A stretch of DNA of 38,817 nt from an uncultured Myxococcales bacterium. GTDB lineage: Bacteria; Myxococcota_A; UBA9042. Positions 1-8,884 of the stretch are shown piece by piece; position 1 is the stretch's first letter, and each line of letters opens with the position of its first letter. Where the stretch lies: contig CALENB010000429.1 of assembly GCA_937910235.1 (NCBI GenBank), positions 1 to 38,817 on the forward strand, in the 5' to 3' direction. Under the pieces are notes generated by a model. It had not been told where the DNA came from and did no database searches. It saw only the letters and a program-made list of their open reading frames with translations. The position numbers and the translations under genes were made by a program.

Positions 1-96
1 TTCCTGCCGATCTACGCGACGTGGCTACGCCAAGGCACGACCAACGTCGACGTGCGGGTCTCGAGGCGCGACGCCGATCCGCTGGTTGTCTGGTAG
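1..96 (+). CDS. 3' end of an unidentified gene
   Basis: Frame 1 is open from the first base to a TAG at 94-96 and gives 31 residues, beginning FLPIYATWLRQ and ending DADPLVVW. Codon third positions are mostly G or C, as in the rest of the window, so this looks like the C-terminus of a real gene that begins outside. The fragment is too short for me to assign a family. The last 13 bases, including the stop, are repeated directly just after the gene (84-96 and 101-113). It converges with the DUF296 gene on the other strand. Confidence 0.5.
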   Translation, partial: FLPIYATWLRQGTTNVDVRVSRRDADPLVVW

Positions 97-127
97 TGAG
101 GGTTGTCTGGTAGCGAGGCTGCGAAAC

Positions 128-856
128 TCAGCGATTCCGGCGTCGAATCTGAACGTGGTAGACGTTGCGGCCGCTAATGCGCTCACCGAGACCCATGCTG
201 AGCAGCCCCAAGTGCAGCTGCGCGACTTTGCCGGAGGACATGCGAATCGAGACGCGATCGTCGTCGATGACCTTGACCACCTCGCACTGACCGAGCCGCG
301 GGTGCTGCAAGTAGTCGCCCACCTTCAACTGGGGCATCTCGTTGGGTTCGAGCAGCCGTGACGGCATCGCCTCCATCGCGACACGGCCGCTCTTGACGAC
401 CTCATTCACAGATTCGGTGACGTTGACGGAGACGTCGAGCCAGCGCGCGCAGTTGACCTGGGAGTCGTGGTACCGGCGCAGCGTGATGTCGTCGTAGGTC
501 TGGCATGTGATCTCGACGGACGCGCTGATGCCCTCTTCGAGCAACCCGGAGATCATCTGACCGTCGGTGCCGGCCAGCAAGACCCGCACGGTCACGTCGG
601 TCTCCTCGCCGCGGCGCGAGACGGGCGCGTTCATCGACACGACGAGGAAGTGGCCGGGATACGCCACAGCGTCGTCGAAACCGCCGTCGTCTAGCAGCGG
701 ACGCACCAACGGGTCGCGCAAGTAGCCGCTGCCGAGAAACCACCCTGACGTGATGTTGTAGTCTTCCACGAGCGAACGCAGGCCCACGACGACGGGCATG
801 CCAGGATCAAACTCGCCAACGAAGCGACGCCCTTCTCTGGTCTCGGTAAAGATCAT
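128..856 (-). CDS. PPC/DUF296 domain protein with C-terminal KOW/CarD-like segment
   Basis: Predicted 242-residue cytosolic protein. The first ~150 residues match the PPC (DUF296) fold: an opening R-x-F-x-x-x-FDPG stretch, then LRSLVEDYNI, a GWFLGSGYLRD segment and a late YDDITLRRYHD strand. PPC proteins are small trimeric domains, in plants attached to AT-hooks and in bacteria usually alone and of unclear function. Here no AT-hook is present. Instead the C-terminal ~60 residues hold KVGDYLQHPRLGQCEVVKV, resembling the small beta-barrel of CarD/KOW-type domains, which suggests contact with nucleic acid or RNA polymerase (inference). I chose the ATG at 856 because the PPC homology begins right after it; the frame is open further upstream to 1156, but that part is Arg-rich and looks non-coding. 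The gene is divergent from mnmE. Confidence 0.75.
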   Translation of the reverse strand: MIFTETREGRRFVGEFDPGMPVVVGLRSLVEDYNITSGWFLGSGYLRDPLVRPLLDDGGFDDAVAYPGHFLVVSMNAPVSRRGEETDVTVRVLLAGTDGQMISGLLEEGISASVEITCQTYDDITLRRYHDSQVNCARWLDVSVNVTESVNEVVKSGRVAMEAMPSRLLEPNEMPQLKVGDYLQHPRLGQCEVVKVIDDDRVSIRMSSGKVAQLHLGLLSMGLGERISGRNVYHVQIRRRNR

Positions 857-1185
857 GGCAGGCACTCCAATCTGGGGTCGCGTGGATCGCGCATCTCGTG
901 GCCTACACGCACCATCTGTCGTGTAGAAGCGGAGCAGCGTGGCGGCAGCGTGGCTCGGGGAGACGGCGCAGCGCCCGAGCGCATCGCCCGGCAGTTTGGC
1001 GTGTAGGGGAGTGCGTGTCAACGTGCTGAAATCAGTGTAGCGTTGGTGATCGCCGAGCAGTCCAACGTTTGTGCGGGAGAAGCGGGCTGGCTGAGGTGAC
1101 CGCCGAGGTCGGGAATGACCGTGGGCCGCGCGGCGATGGAACTGCGGCGCTACCAAGCCAAGCCGGCGCGGTTGTGGGGGACTTC
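857..1185. other. Divergent intergenic region, DUF296 / mnmE
   Basis: These 329 bp lie between two divergent starts. I see no gene in them. They should hold promoters for both sides, but no clear -35/-10 pair stands out. The one structured element is the inverted repeat at 903-926. A GGGGG run sits about 8 bases before the mnmE ATG and may act as a ribosome binding site. Confidence 0.5.
903..926. promoter_or_regulatory. Inverted repeat CTACACG-N10-CGTGTAG
   Basis: Two perfect 7-bp arms, CTACACG at 903-909 and CGTGTAG at 920-926, are separated by 10 bp. The 17-bp centre-to-centre spacing and its place 47 bp upstream of the DUF296 start fit an operator for a dimeric regulator. It could also be a hairpin in the leader. 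No regulator is assigned. Confidence 0.3.
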
Positions 1186-2553
1186 ATGCGTCTATTCAGT
1201 GAAGCGCATTCAGACAGCGGGCTACAGAACGACACGATCGTCGCGCCGGCGACGGCTGATCAACCCGCTGGGGTGGCGATCGTGCGGCTGTCGGGTCCGG
1301 GCGCGCTGGCGATCGGCGCGCGGATCGCGGCGCGGCCCATCGCCAGGTTGACACACGCCTTGTTGCAGTTCGGCGGCCTGCATGGGCCAAGCGGCCGGCT
1401 CGATCAGGGTTACGCCGTGGCCTTTCATGCGCCGCGCAGCTTCACCGGAGAGGACGTCGTCGAGCTGCACTGCCACGGCAGCCCGGCGGTCGTGCGTGGG
1501 ATCTGTGACGCGGCAGAGGCGTGGGGCGCGCGACCGGCGCGGGCTGGCGAGTTCACCCGACGCGCGTGGCTGGCGGGGAAGCTCGATCTCCTGCAAGCCG
1601 AGGCGCTGCTCGATCTGGTCTCGGCGCGCAGCGAGGCGGGTCGCAAGCAGGCCTTGGCGCACCTCGATGGCCGCGCGAGCGACGCCCTCGCCGCGCTGCG
1701 ACGGCCGCTGATCGACGCGATCGCCGACCTTGAGGCCCGCCTCGATTTTGCGAACGAAGACGACGTGGATGACCTCGACCGCGATCACGCCTGCGACGGA
1801 CTGCGGCGGTTGGCCGACCAGATGACCACGCTCGCGGCGACGGCCCGCGCCGGCCAGCTGCGCGTCGGTGGCGCGCGAATCGCCCTGTACGGCGCGCCAA
1901 ACGCTGGGAAGTCGACGCTGTTCAACGCGCTCGTTGGCGCCGATCGCGCCCTGGTGCACCACCAACCCGGCACGACACGCGACGTGGTCGAGGCAGAAGG
2001 CCTGCTGGGTGACCTGCGGGTGACCTGGGTCGACACGGCCGGGGTGCGCACCGCCGCGGGCGATGTGGAGGCGGCCGGCATCGCGCGCGCGCACGCCGCC
2101 GCAGCCGCCAGCGACGTGGTGCTGTGGTTGGTGGATGGCGCGGTCGCCCACGATCCAATCGATGCGCTGATCCCGCCGGACGGGCCGATGGTGCTGCGTT
2201 TCAGCACAAAGGCCGACCTGCTGGGCGACGCCCGACGCCCATCGACGACCATCTCGGCCTTTCGCGACGCCGACGTGCAGGCGGTGCGTCAGGCCGTGGC
2301 GGCGGCGCTCGCCACGCTCGACGGCTGCCGCGCGGACGCGCTGGTGCTGACGCGCGGACGCCAAGCGGCCGGCCTCCGTCTCGCGGCGGTCGCGACGGCG
2401 CGCGGCTGCGAGGCGTTGCGGTCCGGCGCGCCGCTGGAGCTGCCCGTCGCGGACCTGCGTGACGCCATCGACGCGATCGACGAAGTCACAGGGCGAATCG
2501 CGCCGGACGACGTGCTTGAGGCGATCTTTTCGCGCTTCTGCGTTGGAAAATAG
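1186..2553 (+). CDS. mnmE: tRNA uridine-5-carboxymethylaminomethyl(34) modification GTPase MnmE
   Basis: A 455-residue cytosolic protein, the normal size for MnmE (TrmE). With MnmG it installs the carboxymethylaminomethyl group on C5 of the wobble uridine in certain tRNAs. The order is typical: N-terminal tetrahydrofolate-binding domain ([22 protein letters not shown] near 16-37, [13 protein letters not shown] near 87-98), a helical domain, and an inserted G domain with P-loop GAPNAGKS (236-243), DTAG (283-286) and a G4 motif read as TKAD (341-344) instead of the usual NKxD. The protein ends FCVGK with the conserved Cys at 452. The ATG at 1186 is chosen because homology starts about 15 residues later. 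Longer in-frame starts exist upstream but encode unconserved sequence. A lipoprotein gene follows after 9 bp. Confidence 0.96.
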   Translation: MRLFSEAHSDSGLQNDTIVAPATADQPAGVAIVRLSGPGALAIGARIAARPIARLTHALLQFGGLHGPSGRLDQGYAVAFHAPRSFTGEDVVELHCHGSPAVVRGICDAAEAWGARPARAGEFTRRAWLAGKLDLLQAEALLDLVSARSEAGRKQALAHLDGRASDALAALRRPLIDAIADLEARLDFANEDDVDDLDRDHACDGLRRLADQMTTLAATARAGQLRVGGARIALYGAPNAGKSTLFNALVGADRALVHHQPGTTRDVVEAEGLLGDLRVTWVDTAGVRTAAGDVEAAGIARAHAAAAASDVVLWLVDGAVAHDPIDALIPPDGPMVLRFSTKADLLGDARRPSTTISAFRDADVQAVRQAVAAALATLDGCRADALVLTRGRQAAGLRLAAVATARGCEALRSGAPLELPVADLRDAIDAIDEVTGRIAPDDVLEAIFSRFCVGK

Positions 2554-2562
2554 GGGTATCTC

Positions 2563-3741
2563 ATGGGACGGACACACGCGATCGGCTGCTGCCTACTCCT
2601 GCTGACCGGGGCTTGCACACGCACGCCGGCCGGCCCGCCGTCGGCGCCGGCCACGCCACAGGTGCCCGCCGCGTTGGTCGCACCGGCGCCCGGGACGACG
2701 CCGGCCCCGGCTCCAGCTGCCAAGGTCCCAGCGGCCAAGACGACGGCGGCCAAGGCCCCGGCAGCCCAGACCACGGCTGCCAGCGCCGCGGCTTCGCATC
2801 CGAAACCCGCTCCGCGCCCAGGGGCCCAAGCCAAAGCCGCCCAGCCCGTCACCGCCAGCGGCCGCGCCTCACACGCGGCCTGCGGCGCATTTGGCAGGCC
2901 CGCGCCGCTCGGAGCGCTGCCAAAGTCGATCCGTGAGGCGAGCGGCCTCGTGGTCAGCCAGCGCGATCCGACGGTGATCTGGGTCCACAACGACGGCCAT
3001 CAGGGCCGAATTTTCGGCGTCTCAGCTGCGCACGGCACCCTAGTCGCCGAGGTGAAGCTGAAGAAGCTGCGTCCCAAGGCCCGCGACTGGGAGGAGCTCA
3101 GCGACGGCCCGTGTGGGACCGCGCGTGTGGGCGCGGCGACGGCTGGCAACGCGACGGCTGGCAACGCGACGGCCGAACGCCGATGCCTCGTGGTCGGCGA
3201 CACGGGCGACAACGGCCGGGATCGCGAGGCGATCGTGTTTCATCGCCTCGCGGAACCCGATCCCCGCGGCGGCAAACAGGTGATCAAGCAGTACGAGACG
3301 CTCATCGCGCGGTACCCGAACGGCAAGCGCTACGACAGCGAGGCGTTTGTGATGGACGACGCCGGGATCATCTGGCTCTGGACCAAGGCCGACAAACACA
3401 CCCACCTCTTCCGCGTGCCGTTTGTCGCAGGCCAAGCCCGACTTGAGCATGTGGCCAAGGTGGCCACGGCTGCTGCGATGCACGTACCCGCCGGGCGCGG
3501 CACACGCCTGACTGCGGCCGCCTGGGACGCCAACACCGGCCGGCTGCTGCTGCGCAGCTACGACGCGGGGTGGGAGCTCTGTGTGGGGCGCGCTGGGCTG
3601 GCTGCGATGCCGCGGGCGACGTGGCATCGAATCGCGCTCGTCGACGAGCTGCAGGGCGAGGCCATCGCGGTTGGCGGTGGCGGCCTCTATCACGTCTCAG
3701 AGGGCAAGCGGGCGCGTGTCTATCGGCTGCTACGGCGCTGA
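2563..3741 (+). CDS. Lipoprotein with Ala/Pro-rich linker and possible beta-propeller domain
   Basis: A 392-residue predicted lipoprotein. MGRTHAIGCCLLLLTGAC gives a short signal peptide with lipobox LTGAC (Cys18). A long Pro/Ala/Lys/Thr-rich linker covers about residues 20-105. The globular part begins near REASGLVVSQRDPTVIWVHND and carries VVGDTGDNGRDRE and SEAFVMDDAGIIWLWTK, strand-rich segments like those of extracellular propeller proteins of the phytase/esterase-like type; I cannot fix a family. Acidic DTGDN and ND motifs could bind metal (inference). An in-frame 15-bp tandem repeat at 3136-3173 encodes GNATAGNATA between two blocks of the domain. It follows mnmE by 9 bp and is probably co-transcribed, though a functional link is not obvious. 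Confidence 0.75.
   Translation: MGRTHAIGCCLLLLTGACTRTPAGPPSAPATPQVPAALVAPAPGTTPAPAPAAKVPAAKTTAAKAPAAQTTAASAAASHPKPAPRPGAQAKAAQPVTASGRASHAACGAFGRPAPLGALPKSIREASGLVVSQRDPTVIWVHNDGHQGRIFGVSAAHGTLVAEVKLKKLRPKARDWEELSDGPCGTARVGAATAGNATAGNATAERRCLVVGDTGDNGRDREAIVFHRLAEPDPRGGKQVIKQYETLIARYPNGKRYDSEAFVMDDAGIIWLWTKADKHTHLFRVPFVAGQARLEHVAKVATAAAMHVPAGRGTRLTAAAWDANTGRLLLRSYDAGWELCVGRAGLAAMPRATWHRIALVDELQGEAIAVGGGGLYHVSEGKRARVYRLLRR
3136..3173 (+). repeat. 15-bp in-frame tandem repeat, 2.5 copies
   Basis: The unit GCGACGGCTGGCAAC occurs at 3136-3150 and 3151-3165, followed by a partial copy GCGACGGC. It lies inside the lipoprotein gene and encodes repeated AGNAT. Being a multiple of three, copy-number change would keep the frame. 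Confidence 0.85.
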
Positions 3742-3768
3742 TCGACCGGAGATCCGGGTCTTTGGGGG

Positions 3769-6102
3769 CTACTTGATCTTCTTGGCCTTCGCGACGAGGG
3801 CCTTGGGCTGCCCCGGCGTACCGATGAAGTCCTTCACGTAGCGCTTCTTCTTCGCCGACCAGCTCCCCGTGGCCGGGATGCCAGCCAGGCCGTCGAGCGC
3901 CGCTTCGCGCACCTTCATGTCCGGGTCGGCGAACCACAGCGCCAAGACCTCCAGGGCCTCCGGCAGGTTGCTCTTGGCCAGCACCGCGATCGCGGAGAGC
4001 TTCACGCCGGTGCTCTTGTCGAAGCTCGCCTGGCGCAGCGCGTCCATGTCGCCGGCGACCGTGGCGTCAGCGAGCGCCTGAATGCAGACCAGCCGCACCG
4101 CCGAGTCGCGCGTCTCCATGCCCTTGCGGAACTTCATACGCAGCGCCTGCGAGTTTTCAGCGTTGCGCAGCGCGAGTAGCGCGCCGTAGACTGCGCGTTT
4201 GATCAGCGGATCTGGGTAGTTCACGAGTCGCATCAAGGGACCAAAGGCCTCGGCGTCCTTGCGCAGCGCGATGCCGTCGATCGCGGCGACGCGGACCTTC
4301 TTCTCGGGATCGCGCATCATCTCCATCAACAGCTTGCCTGCGCCCTCAAAGCGCCCTGAAGCGCGACCCACGGCGTAAGCCACCCGCATGCGGATGCTAG
4401 CGTCAGGGTCCTTGGCGAGCTTGGCGAGGTCCTGCGCGATGCCGTCGTCACGAATGTCCGACAAGGCGTACACAGCGGCGCGTTTGATGGTGGCGTCCGA
4501 GTCCTTGAGCGCGTCCATCAGCAGCTGCACGATCGACGCGTTCGGCGCCGATCCCTGCGAGAAACCGGCCAACGAGCGGATCGCCATCTGGCGAATCGTC
4601 AGGTTGCTGCTCTTCACGAGGCGTTTGACTTGGCTGAGGCTGAGCGTCTTCAAGATCGTCTCCGCCGCCTTCATCATGTACTCCTCGTCGCGACGACGCG
4701 CCTGCGCAGCATCTGCGAGCGGGGTGATAGCGCGCTCGTCTTTGATGAGCCCCAGCGCCTCAGCTGCCGCCTGCCGAACCATCGCCGCGGTGTGTTTGAG
4801 CGCGGTGATGAGCAGCGGCGTCGCCGACTTTGAACCGTTCTTGCCGTAGGTCTGCGCGGCGAAGATGGCGCCCTCCGGGGTGCCTTCGCTGATGAGGAAC
4901 TTCAGGCTCTCCTCACGAGCGACGGCGCTGCCGTGATTCACCAGCACGGTGGCGATCTGCTCTTTCATGTCGGCGGCGAGGTTATCGCTCGGCATCGCCG
5001 TGTGCAGCAGCTCCCACTGCTTCATGCCGACCAACCCCTTCAGGGCGGCGTCGCGCACGCCGCTATCCCGGTGCGTCAGCGCGCTCACGAGGGCTGGCGC
5101 GGCGATCTTGGCCTGGCTGCTTTTGGTGAGCGTATCGACGGCCGCCAGCGCCTCCGCGGTGGTGCCGGAGCGCAGCTTCTCGGCCTGCAGCAGATCGTTG
5201 TACTTGCTGACGCCGGCTTTGCTCAGCGCCTTCACCGCGCGCAGCTTGAGGTCTGTGTCGCTGTCGTTCTCGACGATCTTCTCCAGGCCCGACATCACCG
5301 CCGGGCTGCCCTTCACACCGGCGGCGATGCAGGCGTCGAGCGCAGAGGAGCGGACGTTCAGGTCTTTGTCGGCGAGCGCGGGCACCAGCATGTCGATCTT
5401 GAGGTTGTAGGCTTTGCGCACCGCCGCTTTGGACACGCCGGCGATGACAGCGAGCTTGGCGCGCTTGCTCTTGCCGGTGACCGCGGTAGCCAGCATCTCG
5501 CGAAGTTTCACGCCGTTGAGCTTCTTAGCGCCCGTCGCGATGCCGCGTGCAGCGTCACGCGCTGACACCGGGGCGCCGTCGACGATCACCCAGGCGCGCG
5601 GCGGCACTTGCTCACGGCGCGCGAAGGAGAGCAGATCAAAGGGCGAGAGCAACAACACATGGGCGCCATACGTCAACTGACTGAGCTTGACGTCGCCCTG
5701 GATGAACGGCGGCGCGCTGATGTCGGTGACCCCCATCGAGGCGAGCGTCCAGAACACCTCGGCGACAACGAGATCGGCGTCGGCGCCATTGCCGATGACC
5801 AGGGTGGCCTTGGTGGCCGAATCGATGCGTAGGCTGCTGTTGCCGTACGCCTCGCTGTTGCGCGCTTTGAGCGCGGAGAATGCGCGTGCGGGCCGCAGGG
5901 AGACGTTGGAGTTGGCGAGGCCTGGCTCGTCAATCGGGACGATCAGCTTCACTGGGACGCCGCTGACATCGACGGATTGAACGACGTAGAGCAACGCCTT
6001 CGCGTTGTCGGCTTGCGCGGACTGCGGGGCGAGGGTCAGCAGGATTCCGCAAACGACGACGGCTGCGATCGCGGTCGCGCGGAGGGGGCGGCTCAGGTTC
6101 AT
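3769..6102 (-). CDS. Secreted HEAT-repeat protein
   Basis: A 777-residue protein. MNLSRPLRATAIAAVVVCGILLTLAPQSAQAD is a clear Sec signal peptide with probable cleavage after AQA. Residues ~33-190 form a separate N-terminal domain of unknown family. From about 195 to the end the chain is built from ~30-residue helical repeats with the HEAT/PBS-lyase pattern, e.g. DSDATIKRAAVYALSDI, DPDASIRMRVAYAVG, DPEKKVRVAAIDGIA and DPDMKVREAALDGLA. Such solenoids are scaffolds for protein binding; no catalytic motif is seen, so a periplasmic scaffold is the best inference. The start is supported by GGAGG eight bases before the ATG at 6102; a longer open frame to 6207 lacks a signal peptide at its front. It is convergent with the lipoprotein gene, 27 bp apart. 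Confidence 0.88.
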   Translation of the reverse strand: MNLSRPLRATAIAAVVVCGILLTLAPQSAQADNAKALLYVVQSVDVSGVPVKLIVPIDEPGLANSNVSLRPARAFSALKARNSEAYGNSSLRIDSATKATLVIGNGADADLVVAEVFWTLASMGVTDISAPPFIQGDVKLSQLTYGAHVLLLSPFDLLSFARREQVPPRAWVIVDGAPVSARDAARGIATGAKKLNGVKLREMLATAVTGKSKRAKLAVIAGVSKAAVRKAYNLKIDMLVPALADKDLNVRSSALDACIAAGVKGSPAVMSGLEKIVENDSDTDLKLRAVKALSKAGVSKYNDLLQAEKLRSGTTAEALAAVDTLTKSSQAKIAAPALVSALTHRDSGVRDAALKGLVGMKQWELLHTAMPSDNLAADMKEQIATVLVNHGSAVAREESLKFLISEGTPEGAIFAAQTYGKNGSKSATPLLITALKHTAAMVRQAAAEALGLIKDERAITPLADAAQARRRDEEYMMKAAETILKTLSLSQVKRLVKSSNLTIRQMAIRSLAGFSQGSAPNASIVQLLMDALKDSDATIKRAAVYALSDIRDDGIAQDLAKLAKDPDASIRMRVAYAVGRASGRFEGAGKLLMEMMRDPEKKVRVAAIDGIALRKDAEAFGPLMRLVNYPDPLIKRAVYGALLALRNAENSQALRMKFRKGMETRDSAVRLVCIQALADATVAGDMDALRQASFDKSTGVKLSAIAVLAKSNLPEALEVLALWFADPDMKVREAALDGLAGIPATGSWSAKKKRYVKDFIGTPGQPKALVAKAKKIK

Positions 6103-6397
6103 GGGATCAACCTCCAGAAAGCTCGGTGGCGAGGGGCGCACAGACGACGTGGCCCAGGATTGGCTCACCGGCGGCGGGGTGATGGCACAAGTGACCGCCC
6201 CGATCAAGACTCATGACGGTACAGAAGGCGTGCGAGATCCAGATGATGGGCCTCCCGCCTTTGTCCAGAGCGGGTCAACACCTAACCCGCCCGCGGTCTG
6301 TGAACGCAACACCCCGGCTTATTCATTCGACGCAGCGCTTCACGCAGGGCGCAGCATACGAGGCTGCCGCCTCAGTGCCAACGGATCGACGTCAAAT

Positions 6398-7804
6398 CTA
6401 CCAGGCCCAGCGCGCGCCGATCCCGAAGGCTGCGTCGAGCCGCATCGCGTAGACGCCGGCATCGGCATGCCACGTGCGCTGCACATCACACCACGCGTGC
6501 CAGGGGCCTCGGCTCTGCCAGCGCGCCGCCGCGGCGGCGCTCTGCTGACCCACCCCCGGGCGCAAAGCCCAGGCCACGTGCGCCTGCACCCCAGCCCACA
6601 CCGGCGTGCGAAGCCGGGCGCTGGCCGTGTCCGCAGGACGATCGCCGCCGGTGCGGTGCCAGGTCTCCCACGTCCCGGCGAGCTGCCAGCCGGCCGGCGT
6701 GCTGCCGCGCGCTTGCACGAGGTGCCCCCACCGGCCCTCACCAGCGCGCGCCAGCCACGCGGCGGCCTTGGTGCGCCCCGCCGCGCCAAGCTGAGTACGC
6801 TCCAATTCATAAAATCCGTCGATCCAGCCGGGGCGGTAGCTGCCTTCGCTGCGTCGCGCCTCGTAGCGAATCCGCAGCTGCGCGGCCCGGCCACGCCACG
6901 CCCACCAGACCCCTGCGTGCAGCCCAGCGCCGCCGCCGCCGTCGATGCTGGCCACGTTGGCGTCGACGTACGGCACGAGGTGTTGATAGGCACCCAGCGC
7001 CACCGGCAGACCGACGTCGACGCCCGCCAAGACGAGCGGCGCGCTGGTCATTCGCGGCCGGCCCGCGGCGTCCGACTGCAGGCGACCGTCGGCGTTTCGG
7101 ATGGCGATGAGCGGCGCGTTGCGGTCGGCGACAGCGCTGATCGCGACAGTCAGGTTGGCGAGCGCGCCGCGTTTGGGCGCCATCGCGCGCCCGCGGCGCG
7201 TCTGCCGCCCGTACCCGGACCAGGGTCGCGCGAAGAGGCGGACGCCGACGAGATCGAAGCGGGTCACGTCGTCAGCGATGAGCTGCAGGCCGACCGCGCC
7301 GCGGTCGAGGTCAAGCCGGACCCCGGACTTGAAGTGATCGGGCAGCAGCGCTGAGCGATAGTCGCGAACGAGGCTGCCGTGGCCCAGCGTAGCGCCAGCC
7401 GTAGGCGCGATTCGCAGCGACAACGACGAGAGCCGACCGGGATCGACGGGCGGATGCCAGTCGAGTCGCGGCGCGAGGCGCAGCCATTCGCTGCGATCAT
7501 CCCAATCGCGCGCGCGCAACACCCCCGGCTCGCGGACCGAGACCCGCAGCGGCGCGCGCAGCGTCACGCCAAAGGCGCCCTCGCTGATCTGCAGACCGGC
7601 GTCGACCTCACTCCACACCCCGCCGTCAACCCGCGCGACGCCGGCGCCGCCGCGCACACGGATGTCAGCGGCCCATCCCGTCGCTGGTAACCACACGGCG
7701 CACAACAGGACGCAAAGACGGCCGCAAAACAGGGCGCAAAGTCGGGCGAAAAGACGGAGGCGAGGTCGGTCAAACGACCGTACCAGGGGCCGACCACACC
7801 TCAT
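6398..7804 (-). CDS. Putative outer-membrane beta-barrel protein
   Basis: A 468-residue protein of no family I recognise. It begins with an Arg-rich n-region and a hydrophobic, Cys-containing core (LFARLCALFCGRLCVLLCAVW) ending ATGWAADI, a plausible signal peptide. The mature part alternates polar and hydrophobic residues with many Trp, Tyr, Arg and Gly (e.g. LVQARGSTPAGWQLAGTWE) and ends in an aromatic residue, RWAW, as outer-membrane barrels often do. The ATG at 7804 overlaps the stop of the xerC-like gene by four bases (ATGA), so its translation is probably coupled to it. The function is unknown; barrel topology is an inference from composition and strand pattern. Confidence 0.6.
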   Translation of the reverse strand: MRCGRPLVRSFDRPRLRLFARLCALFCGRLCVLLCAVWLPATGWAADIRVRGGAGVARVDGGVWSEVDAGLQISEGAFGVTLRAPLRVSVREPGVLRARDWDDRSEWLRLAPRLDWHPPVDPGRLSSLSLRIAPTAGATLGHGSLVRDYRSALLPDHFKSGVRLDLDRGAVGLQLIADDVTRFDLVGVRLFARPWSGYGRQTRRGRAMAPKRGALANLTVAISAVADRNAPLIAIRNADGRLQSDAAGRPRMTSAPLVLAGVDVGLPVALGAYQHLVPYVDANVASIDGGGGAGLHAGVWWAWRGRAAQLRIRYEARRSEGSYRPGWIDGFYELERTQLGAAGRTKAAAWLARAGEGRWGHLVQARGSTPAGWQLAGTWETWHRTGGDRPADTASARLRTPVWAGVQAHVAWALRPGVGQQSAAAAARWQSRGPWHAWCDVQRTWHADAGVYAMRLDAAFGIGARWAW

Positions 7805-8835
7805 GGCGTGTCCTCGCCGCCCGGAGAGCGCCGCGCCACCTCGAGGTCGCTGAGTGGGGGCGCGGGCGCCGACGCGGCCAGCTGAGCGCGCGGGTGGGCG
7901 CCGTCGTAAGCGGCAGCGACGCCCGCGAACGAGGTGTGGGTGTAGCGTTGGGTTGTCGACAAGCGGGCGTGCCCGAGCAGCTCCTGGACCTCGCGGATGT
8001 CTGCCTTTCCGTCGAGCAGATGCGTGGCGTAGCTGTGCCGCAAGCCGTGTGGCGAGACGGTCTGGCGGAGCCCTGCACGCAGACAGCGCGCCTCCATCAT
8101 GCGACGCACCGAACGCGTCGACAGGCGGGTGCCGCGCCAATTGAGAAACAGCGCATCTGTCGGCTTCACGCCGCGCTTGGCGAGCACCGTGTCTCGGACA
8201 GCGAGCCAGCCGTTCAGCGCGGTTACAGCGTGGTCTCCGAACGGCACGATCCGTTGTTTTCGGCCCTTGCCGGTGACCCGCGCCACGCGCTCGTCGAGCT
8301 CGAGCTGCTGCAGATCGAGGCTCACGAGCTCGGCGACGCGCACGCCGGCGCTGTAGAGCAGCTCGACCATGGCGCTATTGCGGGCTTCCAGCGCGGGATC
8401 GGCCTCAGCCGTGACGTGGCGCAGCAAGAGCAGCATCTCGTCGACCGAGAGAAATCGGGGCAGCGTCTGGTCTTGCTTGGGCGTGCGCATCCCCTGCGCG
8501 GGGTCGACGGCGAGGTGGCCGTGGCGGCGCAGAAACAGAAAGAGCTGCCGCACCGCGGCGATCTTTCGGGCCATGGAGGCCGCGGCCAGGTGGCCATGCA
8601 GGCTCGCAGCCCAGCTGCGGAGCTGCGTCCGCGACGCCGCGTCGATCGAGGTGACGGCGTACGTCTCCGCTAGCCACAGCTCACAGTCGCGGATGTCGTT
8701 GAGATAGGCGCGCAGGGTGTGCGGGCTGACGTTGCGTTCCCACTTGAGGTGCTCGTGCCAGCGGGCGACCGCAGGCGAATCCTCCGGGGGGTCCGGCGGC
8801 GGCGAAGGATCAAGGTTCGGTGGGGAGTCGCGCAC
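7801..8835 (-). CDS. xerC: Tyrosine recombinase, XerC/XerD family
   Basis: A 344-residue site-specific tyrosine recombinase. XerC/D proteins resolve chromosome dimers at dif with FtsK. The N-terminal SAM-like core-binding domain runs from about 22 to 115 (WERNVSPHTLRAYLND). The catalytic domain follows with all active residues visible: Arg166 in YSAGVRVAEL, Lys190 in TGKGRKQRIVPF, His263 and Arg266 in HGLRHSYATHLL, His289 in LLGHARLSTT and the nucleophile Tyr298 in QRYTH. A Pro-rich 20-residue N-terminal tail and ~40-residue C-terminal tail exceed the usual ~300 residues. The start is GTG at 8835; the next possible start would cut the tail. No att sites, phage genes or transposon ends are nearby, so a housekeeping Xer role is more likely than an element integrase. 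I cannot separate XerC from XerD. Confidence 0.9.
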   Translation of the reverse strand: MRDSPPNLDPSPPPDPPEDSPAVARWHEHLKWERNVSPHTLRAYLNDIRDCELWLAETYAVTSIDAASRTQLRSWAASLHGHLAAASMARKIAAVRQLFLFLRRHGHLAVDPAQGMRTPKQDQTLPRFLSVDEMLLLLRHVTAEADPALEARNSAMVELLYSAGVRVAELVSLDLQQLELDERVARVTGKGRKQRIVPFGDHAVTALNGWLAVRDTVLAKRGVKPTDALFLNWRGTRLSTRSVRRMMEARCLRAGLRQTVSPHGLRHSYATHLLDGKADIREVQELLGHARLSTTQRYTHTSFAGVAAAYDGAHPRAQLAASAPAPPLSDLEVARRSPGGEDTP

Positions 8836-8884
8836 TGGATCAGGGTGCCGGTCGGGCGACCGCTGTCGAGTTTTCCCCCGCTGG

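Noticed and set aside
1222-2577. A 451-codon minus-strand frame opposite mnmE
   Set aside because: Arg-rich translation without motifs, fully inside mnmE, whose plus-strand product is a well-conserved enzyme.
3742-3768. Terminator between the convergent lipoprotein and HEAT genes
   Set aside because: The 27-bp gap has no stem of more than four pairs and no T-run that I could support.
6005-7354. Plus-strand frame opposite the signal peptide of the HEAT protein and the barrel gene
   Set aside because: The opposing genes have signal peptides and coupling signals; this frame has none and spans two unrelated genes.
7801-8835. Calling the xerC-like gene a phage or integrative-element integrase
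   Set aside because: No tRNA att site, direct flanking repeats or mobile genes are nearby, and the sequence fits Xer size and motifs.
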